Shown: one piece after another, positions 44,958 to 55,042 of the stretch | How the letters are laid out: each line of letters opens with the position of its first letter | How positions within the stretch are numbered: the stretch's first letter is position 1 | Assembly (NCBI GenBank): GCA_016707115.1 | Contig: JADJIH010000001.1 | Location: 248,001-312,000 of the forward strand | Length of the DNA: 64,000 nucleotides | Direction: 5' to 3' | From: Ignavibacteriales bacterium | Lineage (GTDB): Bacteria > Bacteroidota > Ignavibacteria > Ignavibacteriales > Ignavibacteriaceae | Notes under the pieces: model-generated | What the model was told of the DNA's origin: nothing | The model's database searches: none | What the model saw: only the letters and a program-made list of their open reading frames with translations | Made by a program: the position numbers and the translations under genes

Positions 44958-46466
44958 ATGAAAAAAATAAATTATATCTCCATTGTACTTTTTTTATTAT
45001 TCTCAACAGGTTTTTCACAACAGGTTACTGATAAACAAATACAGGTAGGATTAGATAAGATATATAATTTTAATTGGGAAGATGGTTTTAAAGCTTTCAA
45101 TACAATTATTAAAAAAAGTCCCGATGATCCCAGAGGCTATCATTATAAATCAATAATTTTTCTTTGGTATTATTTAGGTAATCTGCAGGAAACAAATTTA
45201 GATTCTTTTACATACTTCTCTGATAAATCACTCGAATTAGCAAATCTGAAGCTAATGCAAAAAACTACTGCTGAGTTAAAATATTTAATTGGTTCAATCT
45301 ACTATAATAAATCTATTGCTGAAGCTAGAAGCGGTAATTATCTGCAAGCACTTTGGACAAGCAATCAGATGAAATCAAATCTTGAAGAAGCAGTTAAACT
45401 TAAACCCGATCTTTATGATGCTTTTTTAGGATTAGGACTATATAACTTTGCATTATCACAAATTCCTTCCACCTTAGAATGGGCAGCTAATTTAGTTGGT
45501 ATTACTGCTGATAAAGAATTAGGTTTGACTTATGTTAATAAAACTGTGCAGAAAGGTAAGTTTTCTAAAATTGATGCGCAGTACTATTTATCTCAACTAT
45601 ATTCGCGTGTTGTTGTTGATCATCCTGCAGCAAAAGAGTTGTTAAGTAATTTAGTTAAAAGATATCCAAAAAATTTATTGTTTAATTTTTCACTTGCGTG
45701 GATTGAATACGAACTGAATGATCTTTCAAGTGCAGAAAAACATCTTAGATTTGTAATTAATGCTGATGATAATCTATATCCATTTGTAGTTTCTAATTCT
45801 AACTATCTATTAGGAAACGTTTTCTTTGCACGTAACCAATTCGATTCAGCAAGAGTTTATTATAATAATTACCTTAAATTAGCTGTTAATGATGACTACA
45901 AAGGATTTGTAAATATGCAAACTGGATTATGTTTAGAGATTTCGGGTAATAGAAAAGAAGCTGTAAAGTATTATGATAAATCTTCTGATGGAAATTCTGA
46001 TATCGAAGAGGATCTTTTTGCAGAACGTAAGGGGAACGATTTTGAAGATAGAAAATTGACCGATAATGAAATCCAATTGATCAGATACTCAAACCTTATT
46101 AAGCAAAATAAATTAGCTGTTGCAAAAGACTCCTTAGAAAGTTATATCGCGAAAAATAAGATTACTAATGACTTAAAAGCCGAAGCCTTACTTTATTTAT
46201 CTCAAATAAGTTATAAACAAAGAAGGTTCCAGGAGTCATTAGATTATGCAGTAGATTGTATTAATACTGAAATTGAAAAAGAACGATGGGTGCATGCTTA
46301 TGCATATTATGTTGGAGCTTGGAATAGTTATAATCAGAAAAAATTTATTGAAGCAAAATTATTTCTTTTACAAATAGATAATCTGGAAGAGTTTGATTTT
46401 AGAAATTCTCTAGAAAATAAAATATATACATTGCAGAGATTGCTGCCTGAAGAAAGCAATAAATAA
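44958..46466 (+). CDS. TPR-repeat exported protein
   Basis: A 502-aa protein with a signal peptide (ending TGFSQQ) and tetratricopeptide-like repeats through most of its length, for example LFNFSLAWIEYELNDLSSAEKHL and YLLGNVFFARNQFDSARVYY (each quoted in part). No catalytic motif seen. It follows pyrG by 23 nt and may be read through from its promoter. Confidence 0.8.
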   Translation: MKKINYISIVLFLLFSTGFSQQVTDKQIQVGLDKIYNFNWEDGFKAFNTIIKKSPDDPRGYHYKSIIFLWYYLGNLQETNLDSFTYFSDKSLELANLKLMQKTTAELKYLIGSIYYNKSIAEARSGNYLQALWTSNQMKSNLEEAVKLKPDLYDAFLGLGLYNFALSQIPSTLEWAANLVGITADKELGLTYVNKTVQKGKFSKIDAQYYLSQLYSRVVVDHPAAKELLSNLVKRYPKNLLFNFSLAWIEYELNDLSSAEKHLRFVINADDNLYPFVVSNSNYLLGNVFFARNQFDSARVYYNNYLKLAVNDDYKGFVNMQTGLCLEISGNRKEAVKYYDKSSDGNSDIEEDLFAERKGNDFEDRKLTDNEIQLIRYSNLIKQNKLAVAKDSLESYIAKNKITNDLKAEALLYLSQISYKQRRFQESLDYAVDCINTEIEKERWVHAYAYYVGAWNSYNQKKFIEAKLFLLQIDNLEEFDFRNSLENKIYTLQRLLPEESNK

Positions 46467-46542
46467 TTTTAATTCCTCATTTCTTTCATTGCTTCTTTTT
46501 GACCGAATAGCTAATTTTCGCCAACATTTCAGGTATTTTTAA

Positions 46543-47148
46543 TTGAAAATTGCAGTTTTTGTATCAGGCAGAGGTTCTAATCTAAGTGCTCTCTTAAATT
46601 ATCCTGATTTAATAAATTTAATTGAAATTGTTGCCGTAGTCAGCGATAAAATTGACTGTAAAGCATTTGAGATAGCTAGAGAATTTGGAATAAATACTTT
46701 TACTATGGGTGAGGAAAATGGCAAAATTAGTCAAAACGATATTACTTCCATATTAAAAAAACTTGAAGTAGATTTTGTTGTGCTTGCTGGATATCTAAAA
46801 CTCATTCCAAATGAATTGATTGAAAAGTTTGAAAATAAAATAGTTAATATTCATCCGGCTTTACTTCCTTCTTTTGGAGGGAAAGGAATGTATGGATCAT
46901 ATGTTCATCGAGCGGTATTTAATTCATCTGCAAAAGTAAGCGGGGCAACTGTGCATATGGTTGATAAGACTTATGATACGGGAAAAATTATTGCCCAAAA
47001 GTGTGTTGATATATCTGATGTAAAAAATCCGGAAGAAATAGCAGAACGAGTTTTGAAGATTGAACATCAGCTTTTGCCTGAAGTTGTAAAAGCATTTGCT
47101 GAAAATAGAGTTAAGATTGAATCCGAAAGGATTATTATAATAAATTGA
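46543..47148 (+). CDS. purN: Phosphoribosylglycinamide formyltransferase
   Basis: A 201-aa enzyme of purine synthesis that formylates GAR with 10-formyl-THF. MKIAVFVSGRGSNLSAL is the phosphate site, VDFVVLAGYLKLIP and NIHPALLPSFGGKGMYG hold the catalytic Asn-His, and DKTYDTGKIIAQ the Asp. The N-terminus fits the family only if TTG at 46543 is the start. It is followed 37 nt later by purH. Confidence 0.95.
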   Translation: MKIAVFVSGRGSNLSALLNYPDLINLIEIVAVVSDKIDCKAFEIAREFGINTFTMGEENGKISQNDITSILKKLEVDFVVLAGYLKLIPNELIEKFENKIVNIHPALLPSFGGKGMYGSYVHRAVFNSSAKVSGATVHMVDKTYDTGKIIAQKCVDISDVKNPEEIAERVLKIEHQLLPEVVKAFAENRVKIESERIIIIN

Positions 47149-47185
47149 AGAGAATTTTAAATCTCTCGTTAAACAGGAATTTGAA

Positions 47186-48703
47186 TTGAAAAAGTTAGCA
47201 TTAATTAGTGTATCAGATAAAACTAAAATTGTAGAATTTGCTAAAAGCTTAGTAAAAAATGGTTATCAAATAATAGCCACGGGCAATACTGCAAAAGTAC
47301 TTTCTGATAATAATATTGTTGTTACAGAAATTAGTGCTATTACCGGTTTTCCGGAAGTATTTGACGGCAGAGTAAAAACATTGCATCCGAAAATATTTGG
47401 CGGAATACTTTTTAGAAGAGATAATGATTCGGATGTCAAACAGGCAATCGAAAATTCCGTTGAAGCAATAGACATAGTTTGTGTTAATCTTTATCCTTTC
47501 ATTAAAACGGCAGCAAATCCAAAATCAACTTTAGATGAGATAATTGAAAACATTGATATTGGCGGCCCCAGTTTGGTTAGAGCATCTGCAAAAAATTATA
47601 AATTTGTATCTATTCTCACAAATCCAGAACAGTATGATTCTTTTCTTGACGAATTAAATGCTGGTAGTATCTCTGATGAAACGAGAAAAAAACTTGCTGT
47701 TGCTGCTTATTCGCATACTGCAAATTATGATACTCATATCGCTAATTATTTAGAAAATAAATTCTCAATTCCACCAACACATTTTCGCGTAAATGAAGAG
47801 TTAAATCAGTCATTGCGATACGGAGAAAATCCACATCAGAGTGCAGGAATATTTGGTAATTTTGAAGAGTACTTCTCAGTTTTTCATGGAAAGGAAATTT
47901 CTTACAACAATATCCTGGATTTGGTTGCTGCTGTTGAACTTTGTGAAGATCTAGGCGAAACATCCTGCACAATAATTAAGCACAATAATCCTGCAGGCGC
48001 TGCTATTGGTAAGAATCCTTTTGAAGCTTATATTCGGGCATTAAAATGTGATCCCGTTTCTTCTTTTGGCGGAATTGTTGCTTTTAATAAAACAGTAGAT
48101 ATTGAAACTGCTACTGAACTAAATAAAATATTTTTAGAGATCATTAGTGCTCCATCTTTTAGTGATGGTGCGCTGGAAATTCTAAAAAAGAAAAAAGACA
48201 GAAGACTTGTAATTCAGAAAAAATCTGTTTTGACTGAAGGAAAAACTTTTCGTTCAATTCCCGGTGGCGTACTGGCACAAGATTCTGATTCTATCTCTTT
48301 AAAAGAAGATGAATTAAAGATAGTAACAGATAAAAATCCATCAGAAGAAGAACTTGAAGATCTTAAGTTTGCATGGAAGATCGCAAAGCACACAAAATCC
48401 AATGCAATTGTTTATGTTAAAGATAAAGCAACTTTGGGTGTGGGTGCTGGACAAATGTCCAGAATAGATTCAGCAAGGATTGCAGTGATGAAAGCAAAAG
48501 AACACGGATTAGATTTAACCGGCTCTGTTGCAGCTTCAGATGCATTTTTTCCATTTGCTGATGGATTAATTGAAATAATTAAATGCGGTGCTGTTTCAGT
48601 TATTCAACCAGGCGGTTCAGTACGTGATCAGGAAGTAATTGACGCAGCGAATCAAAATAAAATTTCTATGGTATTTACCGGAATAAGGCACTTTAAACAT
48701 TAA
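47186..48703 (+). CDS. purH: Bifunctional AICAR formyltransferase / IMP cyclohydrolase
   Basis: A 505-aa enzyme of the last two steps of IMP synthesis. The MGS-like cyclohydrolase domain is at 1-195 (ALISVSDKTKIVEFAKSL, VFDGRVKTLHPKIFGGIL). The formyltransferase domain has LRYGENPHQSAGIF, IIKHNNPAGAAIG and SDAFFPFADGL. It starts with TTG. The stop is 8 nt before mreB. Confidence 0.96.
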   Translation: MKKLALISVSDKTKIVEFAKSLVKNGYQIIATGNTAKVLSDNNIVVTEISAITGFPEVFDGRVKTLHPKIFGGILFRRDNDSDVKQAIENSVEAIDIVCVNLYPFIKTAANPKSTLDEIIENIDIGGPSLVRASAKNYKFVSILTNPEQYDSFLDELNAGSISDETRKKLAVAAYSHTANYDTHIANYLENKFSIPPTHFRVNEELNQSLRYGENPHQSAGIFGNFEEYFSVFHGKEISYNNILDLVAAVELCEDLGETSCTIIKHNNPAGAAIGKNPFEAYIRALKCDPVSSFGGIVAFNKTVDIETATELNKIFLEIISAPSFSDGALEILKKKKDRRLVIQKKSVLTEGKTFRSIPGGVLAQDSDSISLKEDELKIVTDKNPSEEELEDLKFAWKIAKHTKSNAIVYVKDKATLGVGAGQMSRIDSARIAVMKAKEHGLDLTGSVAASDAFFPFADGLIEIIKCGAVSVIQPGGSVRDQEVIDAANQNKISMVFTGIRHFKH

Positions 48704-48711
48704 GAGGAACA

Positions 48712-49740
48712 ATGGGCATATTTGATTTTTTCTCAAATGATATTGCAATAGATTTAGGCACGGCGAATACTCTTATCCATGTTAAAGGTAAGGGTATAGT
48801 TTTAAATGAACCTTCTATTGTTGCATTTGATAAAAACTCCAAACGAATAATTGCGCTTGGAAATAAAGCAAAAGAAATGCAGGGCAGGGAGCACAAAGAA
48901 ATTAAGGTTACGCGTCCTATGCGTGATGGAGTTATTGCTGATTTTGAAATCGCTGAAGGAATGATTCGTGCTTTTATTAAACGAGTGCACGGCGGTAGTG
49001 TTATGGCAAGCAGAAGAGTTATTGTTGCTGTACCAAGCGGAGTAACTGAAGTTGAAAAACGTGCTGTCCGGGATAGTGCAGAACATGCAGGAGCAAAAGA
49101 AGTTCACTTAATTGCGGAACCAATGGCTGCAGCCATAGGAATCGGAATTGATGTTGAAGCACCGGTTGGAAATATGATTATTGATATCGGTGGAGGAACA
49201 ACGGAAATTGCTGTTATTGCTTTATCAGGTATCGTAAATGAAGAATCAATACGTATAGCCGGTGATGAAATGAATTATGCTATCATGCAATTCTTCAAAA
49301 AAAATCATAATATACTTATTGGAGAAAGAACAGCAGAAGCAATTAAATGTGAAGTAGGCTCAGCAGTTCCATTAAAAGAAGAAATTACAATTCAGGTTAA
49401 AGGAAGAGATTTAGTTGGTGGAATTCCTAAAACAACAGAAGTAAGTTCAGTAGAAATCAGGGAAGCTCTAAATGAAGCTGTTGTGCAGATAGTAGACGCA
49501 GTAAGACAAACTCTAGAACGAACTCCACCTGAACTTTCAGCAGATATTCTTGATCGTGGGGTAATGCTTACCGGGGGTGGTGCATTGCTGAAAGGATTAG
49601 ATGAACGAATTAGAATGGAGACTAATCTACCTGTTCATGTAGCAGAAGATCCGCTAACTGCAGTAGTAAGAGGTGCCGGAAAAGTTATTGATAATCTTAA
49701 TCACTATTCTAAGGTTTTAATACGTAACAGAAGATATTGA
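48712..49740 (+). CDS. mreB: Rod shape-determining protein MreB
   Basis: A 342-aa bacterial actin. DLGTANTLIHVKGKGIVLNE is the phosphate-1 loop, IDIGGGTTEIAVIALSG the phosphate-2 loop, and MLTGGGALLKGLDERI the adenosine motif. It directs elongasome peptidoglycan synthesis. AGGA stands 6 nt before the ATG. It is first of five overlapping shape genes. Confidence 0.97.
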   Translation: MGIFDFFSNDIAIDLGTANTLIHVKGKGIVLNEPSIVAFDKNSKRIIALGNKAKEMQGREHKEIKVTRPMRDGVIADFEIAEGMIRAFIKRVHGGSVMASRRVIVAVPSGVTEVEKRAVRDSAEHAGAKEVHLIAEPMAAAIGIGIDVEAPVGNMIIDIGGGTTEIAVIALSGIVNEESIRIAGDEMNYAIMQFFKKNHNILIGERTAEAIKCEVGSAVPLKEEITIQVKGRDLVGGIPKTTEVSSVEIREALNEAVVQIVDAVRQTLERTPPELSADILDRGVMLTGGGALLKGLDERIRMETNLPVHVAEDPLTAVVRGAGKVIDNLNHYSKVLIRNRRY

Positions 49741-50573
49741 TGATAAGATTTTTTGTTTCTGTATGGGAAAATTTTAAGGAATATATTGTACTTGTAATTT
49801 TATTAATTGTCAGCCTCATTCTGCTCTCACAAAATAGTTCACAGGGAATACAAAAAGTACGCTCAATTGCATTTGGAACTTTTGCATCTGTTACCTCAGT
49901 ATTTACAGACGTTTTTAATATCAGCAATCTTAAAAATGAAAATGAAAATCTGCGCCGAACAAATGCTGAAATGATGTTGCATTTAAGTAGACTTCGCGAG
50001 TATGCAATTGTAAATGAAGATTTAAAAGGATTACTAGCATTAAAAGATTCCTCAACATTTCCGCTTATATCGGCAACTATTGTTTCTAAATCATTAACCA
50101 AATCTCAGGGAACTATAACTCTTAATGCTGGCAATAATCAATCCGTAAAAGTTGGAATGCCTGTTATTACTGATAAAGGAATAGTCGGTATAATTTATTC
50201 CACTGCCGATAATTATTCGATCGCAAGAACTCTAACTAATGTTGATTTAAAAGTTACGGTTAAAAGTGAACGTACAAGAGAAAACGCTGTGCTGAAATGG
50301 AATGGTGAATGGTTGGTAATGATAAATGTTCCAAAAACATTTGATCTTAAAAAAGGTGATAGAATCGTAACATCTGAGATCAGCTCAATCATACCATTTC
50401 CATTACCGGTAGGGTTGGTATACGAAATAGGGAATGTTGAAAAGGGAATTTTTAATGAAGTAAAAGTTCAGCCTTTTGTTGATTTTCAAAAAACTGAGAA
50501 TGTTTTTATTCTTGGAATTGTTAAGAGTAAAGAGATTGATGATATTGAATTTAATTTATTAAACAGACAATGA
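49740..50573 (+). CDS. mreC: Rod shape-determining protein MreC
   Basis: A 277-aa protein. One N-terminal TM helix (YIVLVILLIVSLILLSQNSS), a coiled coil at about 60-95 (LKNENENLRRTNAEMMLHL), and two beta domains (TLNAGNNQSVKVGMPVITDKG quoted in part, SEISSIIPFPLPVGLVYEIG) follow the MreC plan. It links MreB to PBP2. The ATG overlaps the mreB stop by one base. Confidence 0.93.
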   Translation: MIRFFVSVWENFKEYIVLVILLIVSLILLSQNSSQGIQKVRSIAFGTFASVTSVFTDVFNISNLKNENENLRRTNAEMMLHLSRLREYAIVNEDLKGLLALKDSSTFPLISATIVSKSLTKSQGTITLNAGNNQSVKVGMPVITDKGIVGIIYSTADNYSIARTLTNVDLKVTVKSERTRENAVLKWNGEWLVMINVPKTFDLKKGDRIVTSEISSIIPFPLPVGLVYEIGNVEKGIFNEVKVQPFVDFQKTENVFILGIVKSKEIDDIEFNLLNRQ

Positions 50574-51061
50574 TAAAATCACAATATATTATCTCTATTC
50601 TGCTTTTCTTTCCTTTGTTATTAATTCAAACAACAATTGTTCCTCTCTTAGCTATTGATACTGTTATCCCGGATCTGATAATAATTTTATTAGTTTATTA
50701 TTCAATTACACAAGGTCAAATTTATGGGTCAATTTTAGGATTTACTTATGGTTTTTTGTTTGATATCATTACTGGAAGTTTATTAGGAAGTGCTATGATC
50801 GCCAAAACGATGGCTGGCTTTACAGCTGGATATTTCTCATCCGAAAATAAACAGGACCAAAATTTAGTTTCTTATAACTTTGCATTAATTGTATTGCTTT
50901 CATCATTAATAGATTCAACAATTAATGCATTCTTTTCATCAATAAACTTTACTTCAAACATATTTTTACTTTTCTTTCAATATGCATTACTTCCTGCTAT
51001 CTATACTGCTGCTTTAGCTTTGATGGGAATGATATTTTATCCTAAGAGGAAAATGTTTTGA
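50570..51061 (+). CDS. mreD: Rod shape-determining protein MreD
   Basis: A 163-aa integral membrane protein with five helices. IDTVIPDLIIILLVYYSI and GFTYGFLFDIITGSLLGS are the conserved MreD boxes. The ATG overlaps the mreC stop as ATGA. Confidence 0.92.
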   Translation: MIKSQYIISILLFFPLLLIQTTIVPLLAIDTVIPDLIIILLVYYSITQGQIYGSILGFTYGFLFDIITGSLLGSAMIAKTMAGFTAGYFSSENKQDQNLVSYNFALIVLLSSLIDSTINAFFSSINFTSNIFLLFFQYALLPAIYTAALALMGMIFYPKRKMF

Positions 51062-52872
51062 AATCCGTTAACTTTGCTTCAATTAGCAGAAGAACCTTTA
51101 TTTATGCTTTTGTGATAATTCTGTTTGGTGTTTTGTCTTTCAGGCTTTTTCAGATGCAAATTCTGAATCAAGAAGCGTACGAGGAAAAATCTGCAGATAA
51201 TAGTATAAAAGCTATTGAACAAATTCCTTTTCGCGGTGTATTTTATGATAGAAATTTAAAAGTTATGGTGGATAATATTCCAGCATATACCTTGCGAATT
51301 ACTCCATCTGATTACGATCCAAAACTGAATCCACTTATTGATAAAATACTTGGATCTGATTCCGGATATGTTGCATCCATATTAAAAAAGAATCGAATAT
51401 ATTCTAAGTACATTCCAATCAGAATTAAAAGAGGAGTTGGTTTCGAAGTAGTTTCATGGATAGAAGAGAATCAAGAACATCTGCCTGGTGTAGATTATAT
51501 TGTTGAGATGCAGCGTGGTTATCCAATTGGTATTAAAGGCTCACATTCTTTTGGATACACAAAAGAAATCTCTCCGAATCAATTAAGTAAAGAAAAAGAT
51601 TATTATGTCCCGGGTGATTATGTTGGCCATAATGGAATTGAAAAGCAATACGAAAAAGATTTAAGAGGCGTAAAGGGATTTAATTATGTGCTTGTAAATT
51701 CTAAGCGTAAGGAAATTGGTAAGTATAAAGAAGGAAGTCAAGATAAAAATTCAATAAAAGGAAAAGATCTTGTTTTATCTTATGATGCCGATGTTCAAAA
51801 AGTTGCTGAAGAAAAAATGATTGGCAAACGCGGCGCTATTGTTGCCATCGAACCAAAGACCGGTGAAATATTAGCATTAGTGAGCGCACCTGATTATGAT
51901 CTTAATCAATTTTCTTATGTAACGTCCAGAGAATTTTTACAAGAACTTTATAATAATCCGGATAAGCCATCATTCAATCGTGCCACAATGTCATTAAAAC
52001 CGCCAGGCTCAACATTTAAAATGCTTGCAGCCATTGCGGCGCTTGATATGGGTATCATAACACCTTCAACTACAATAAACTGCGGTGGTGGATTTACATT
52101 TGGCAGATTTTTCAAATGTCATGGTAATCATGGTTCAGTTAATGTTGTTCACGCCATTGAAAAATCGTGTAATAGTTTTTTCTATCATTTGATTTATAAG
52201 ATTGGATTGGATAAGTGGAAAGAGTACGCTCTTAAATTTGGATTTGCATCAAAAACAGGGATTGATATTGGTGAAGAGGCTGCGGGTTTTATTCCCGGTG
52301 AGAATTATTATGTAAAAATGTATGGTGAAAAATGGCCAAGAAGTATTATGGCAAGTTTAGGGATCGGGCAAGGTGAAGTAAGTGTTACTCCACTTCAACT
52401 TGCAAAGTATGTTGCATTAATTGCTAACAATGGCAAATCATTCCAACCGCATATAGTTAAGGGCTATCTTGATGACAAAACAAGACAAATTATTCCTTAC
52501 AGATTTCCTGAAATAACCACAGGAATTAAACAAGAAGTTTTCGATATTGTGAAAGAAGGCATGTTCCTTGTTGTAAATGGATCAGGAACAGCTACTCATA
52601 TTAAAATGACTGATATCGATATATCCGGTAAAACAGGTACTGCACAAAATCCACATGGACAAGATCATGCTTTGTTTGTCTGTTTTGCTCCTGCAGAAGA
52701 TCCAAAAATTGCAATTGCAGTAGTTATAGAAAATGTTGGATTTGGTGGAACACATGCAGCGCCGATAGCTAAGGCTATGATTGAAGCTTACCTCAAAAAG
52801 GAAACTCTGAAGAAAAATGAATTAAAAAAAGATGATAATCAAATCATTGCCGGAGTAAAACTTGAGGATTGA
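51058..52872 (+). CDS. mrdA: Penicillin-binding protein 2 (elongasome transpeptidase)
   Basis: A 604-aa class B PBP. One N-terminal TM helix, a pedestal domain, then the transpeptidase with active-site PGSTFK, the SxN motif in KSCNSF, and KTG in SGKTGTAQNP. It cross-links lateral-wall peptidoglycan with RodA. It starts with TTG overlapping the mreD stop as TTGA. Confidence 0.95.
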   Translation: MKSVNFASISRRTFIYAFVIILFGVLSFRLFQMQILNQEAYEEKSADNSIKAIEQIPFRGVFYDRNLKVMVDNIPAYTLRITPSDYDPKLNPLIDKILGSDSGYVASILKKNRIYSKYIPIRIKRGVGFEVVSWIEENQEHLPGVDYIVEMQRGYPIGIKGSHSFGYTKEISPNQLSKEKDYYVPGDYVGHNGIEKQYEKDLRGVKGFNYVLVNSKRKEIGKYKEGSQDKNSIKGKDLVLSYDADVQKVAEEKMIGKRGAIVAIEPKTGEILALVSAPDYDLNQFSYVTSREFLQELYNNPDKPSFNRATMSLKPPGSTFKMLAAIAALDMGIITPSTTINCGGGFTFGRFFKCHGNHGSVNVVHAIEKSCNSFFYHLIYKIGLDKWKEYALKFGFASKTGIDIGEEAAGFIPGENYYVKMYGEKWPRSIMASLGIGQGEVSVTPLQLAKYVALIANNGKSFQPHIVKGYLDDKTRQIIPYRFPEITTGIKQEVFDIVKEGMFLVVNGSGTATHIKMTDIDISGKTGTAQNPHGQDHALFVCFAPAEDPKIAIAVVIENVGFGGTHAAPIAKAMIEAYLKKETLKKNELKKDDNQIIAGVKLED

Positions 52873-54091
52873 TTATAAGCTTAGTGATAAATTTGATTTT
52901 GGAATTTTTGTTCCTGTTTCTCTTCTGATTTTAATTGGATTAGCAGCCATTTATAGTTCTACATTTAATCATCCAACCATGAGTGGAAATTTTAATAGGC
53001 AATTAGTTTTTAGTGTAGCTGCTTTCATTATTTTTTTTATTACTTACTCCTTACCTACAAATTCTTTTCGGATGATTACAACGCCAACTTATTTGTTATC
53101 ACTTTTACTTTTAGTAGTTGTAATGGTTATTGGAAGGAAAGTTTCTGGTGCAAGAAGCTGGTTGGATTTAGGTCCATTTGGATTTCAACCTTCTGAGTTT
53201 GGTAAGATCGGGACTGTGCTGGCCATGTCAGCCTACCTGAGTAGAAAAAATACTGATATTGATTCATTTAAAGATATAATAATTTCTTTGGGTATTGGAT
53301 TCATTCCTGTAATGTTGATTTTACTCGAACCGGATATGGGAACCTCAATGGTTTTTTTGGGGACAATATTAATTCTGATATTCTGGAAAGGTATAAGTCT
53401 TTTTGGATTATTCATTGTACTGTCTCCTGGTTTTGTAGCAATAGCTGCAATTTTTGGATTCTATTATTTTCTTGCTTCACTAATTTTAGTTTTGATTATG
53501 TTGATCCTATTTCGAAAGGATGTTTTTTTTAGTGGTTCAATTTTCGCTTTGAATTTAGCTGCTGGATTTTTTACTGATTACCTCTACAATGCTTTAAGCC
53601 CACATCAACAAAAAAGAATTCAATCATTCATAGATCCAAATACTGATCCACTTGGTGCTGGGTATAATACAATTCAAGCTAAAGTAGCAATCGGTTCAGG
53701 TGGATTGTTTGGTAAAGGGTTTCTGCAAGGCAATCAAACTCAGTTACAATACATACCAGAACAATGGACAGATTTTATTTATTGTGTTATAGGAGAAGAA
53801 TTTGGGTTCATAGGTTCAATGATTGTATTGATACTATTTCTTTATTTGTTCTTAAGAATATTAAAAATTGCATCAACTACTAAAGATGAATTTTTAAGTT
53901 TAACCATAATTGGAATTCTTTCAGTTTACATTATCCATTATTTAATTAACATTGGGATGGTTGTTGGGATATTACCTGTAATCGGTATTCCGCTTCCCTT
54001 TGTTAGTTACGGTGGAAGTTCTTTACTTGTAAACATGTTTATGCTCGGTATAATTGCGAATGTTTACCGTAACAGAAAAAACTACACTTAG
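52862..54091 (+). CDS. rodA: Rod shape-determining protein RodA (SEDS glycosyltransferase)
   Basis: A 409-aa SEDS protein with about ten helices. It contains GPFGFQPSEFGKIGTVL, AIGSGGLFGKGFLQGNQTQ, IPEQWTDFIYCVIGEEFG and GIPLPFVSYGGSSL, all SEDS signatures; the conserved Asp lies in QWTDFIY. It polymerises lipid II with PBP2. Starts with TTG and overlaps mrdA by 11 nt. Confidence 0.95.
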   Translation: MRIDYKLSDKFDFGIFVPVSLLILIGLAAIYSSTFNHPTMSGNFNRQLVFSVAAFIIFFITYSLPTNSFRMITTPTYLLSLLLLVVVMVIGRKVSGARSWLDLGPFGFQPSEFGKIGTVLAMSAYLSRKNTDIDSFKDIIISLGIGFIPVMLILLEPDMGTSMVFLGTILILIFWKGISLFGLFIVLSPGFVAIAAIFGFYYFLASLILVLIMLILFRKDVFFSGSIFALNLAAGFFTDYLYNALSPHQQKRIQSFIDPNTDPLGAGYNTIQAKVAIGSGGLFGKGFLQGNQTQLQYIPEQWTDFIYCVIGEEFGFIGSMIVLILFLYLFLRILKIASTTKDEFLSLTIIGILSVYIIHYLINIGMVVGILPVIGIPLPFVSYGGSSLLVNMFMLGIIANVYRNRKNYT

Positions 54092-54099
54092 AAAGTATT

Positions 54100-54903
54100 A
54101 TGAAATCACAAGAAAAAATTCTTAATAAAAATGGTGAGGGAAAGTTTATCTGTGTAGGATTGGATACAGATATAAATAAGATTCCTTCTAATCTAAGAAA
54201 AGACCCTGATGGAGTTTTCAAGTTCAATAAATCAATAATTAATGCTACAAAAGACTATGCTGCTGCTTATAAAATTAATTTTGCATTTTATGAACGAGCT
54301 GGCGCTAAAGGTATAACTGAGCTTGAGAAAACCGTAGAACTTATTCCACAGGATATATTATCCATTGCAGATGCTAAACGTGGTGATATCGGGAATACTT
54401 CCGAAATGTATGCAAAATCCGTTTATGATCATTTTAGGTTTGATGCAGTAACATTGCATCCATACATGGGTAAAGATTCATTACAGCCTTTTCTAGATTT
54501 TACTGATAAAATGAATTATGTACTGGTTTTAACATCAAATCCAGGTGCAATTGATTTTGAAAAGTTAGAATTAAAGGATGGAAGATTTTTATATCAAAAC
54601 ATTTTACAACGTATTAGTGAATGGAACGCAAATCATAATTGTGGAATTGTATTCGGTGCAACAAAGCTTGATGAACTAAAAACAAATATTAGCAATTTTG
54701 ATAATCTATCAATTCTTTTGCCCGGTGTTGGTGCACAAGGTGGAAGTCTTGAAGATGTAAGTAAAACATTTAGTGAGAATAAGCGTAAAAATTATTTAGT
54801 AAATGTTAGCCGTGGTATCATATATAAAAGTAGTGGAGAAGATTTTGCTGAAGTAGCTCGTGATGAAATAGTTTCTTTGAATAAGATAAGTTCAAGTAAT
54901 TAA
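54100..54903 (+). CDS. pyrF: Orotidine 5'-phosphate decarboxylase
   Basis: A 267-aa enzyme making UMP from OMP. It belongs to the long (type 2) form: FICVGLDTDINKIP at the start, the catalytic SIADAKRGDIGNTS, VTLHPYMGKDSLQPF, and VNVSRGIIYKSSGED at the end. Eight bases separate it from rodA, so it may end the same transcript. No terminator is seen in the 139 nt that follow. Confidence 0.95.
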   Translation: MKSQEKILNKNGEGKFICVGLDTDINKIPSNLRKDPDGVFKFNKSIINATKDYAAAYKINFAFYERAGAKGITELEKTVELIPQDILSIADAKRGDIGNTSEMYAKSVYDHFRFDAVTLHPYMGKDSLQPFLDFTDKMNYVLVLTSNPGAIDFEKLELKDGRFLYQNILQRISEWNANHNCGIVFGATKLDELKTNISNFDNLSILLPGVGAQGGSLEDVSKTFSENKRKNYLVNVSRGIIYKSSGEDFAEVARDEIVSLNKISSSN

Positions 54904-55042
54904 AAATCACATAAAAATTCTACTTATATAATTTTGCTACCAAAATATTCTCTTTAGTTATGATTAAAAAAGTAATAGATTTGAACTGAGGAATCAATAA
55001 AAGAAATATTTGAAACTCTAAAATTCAAATCAAGGCAAACTA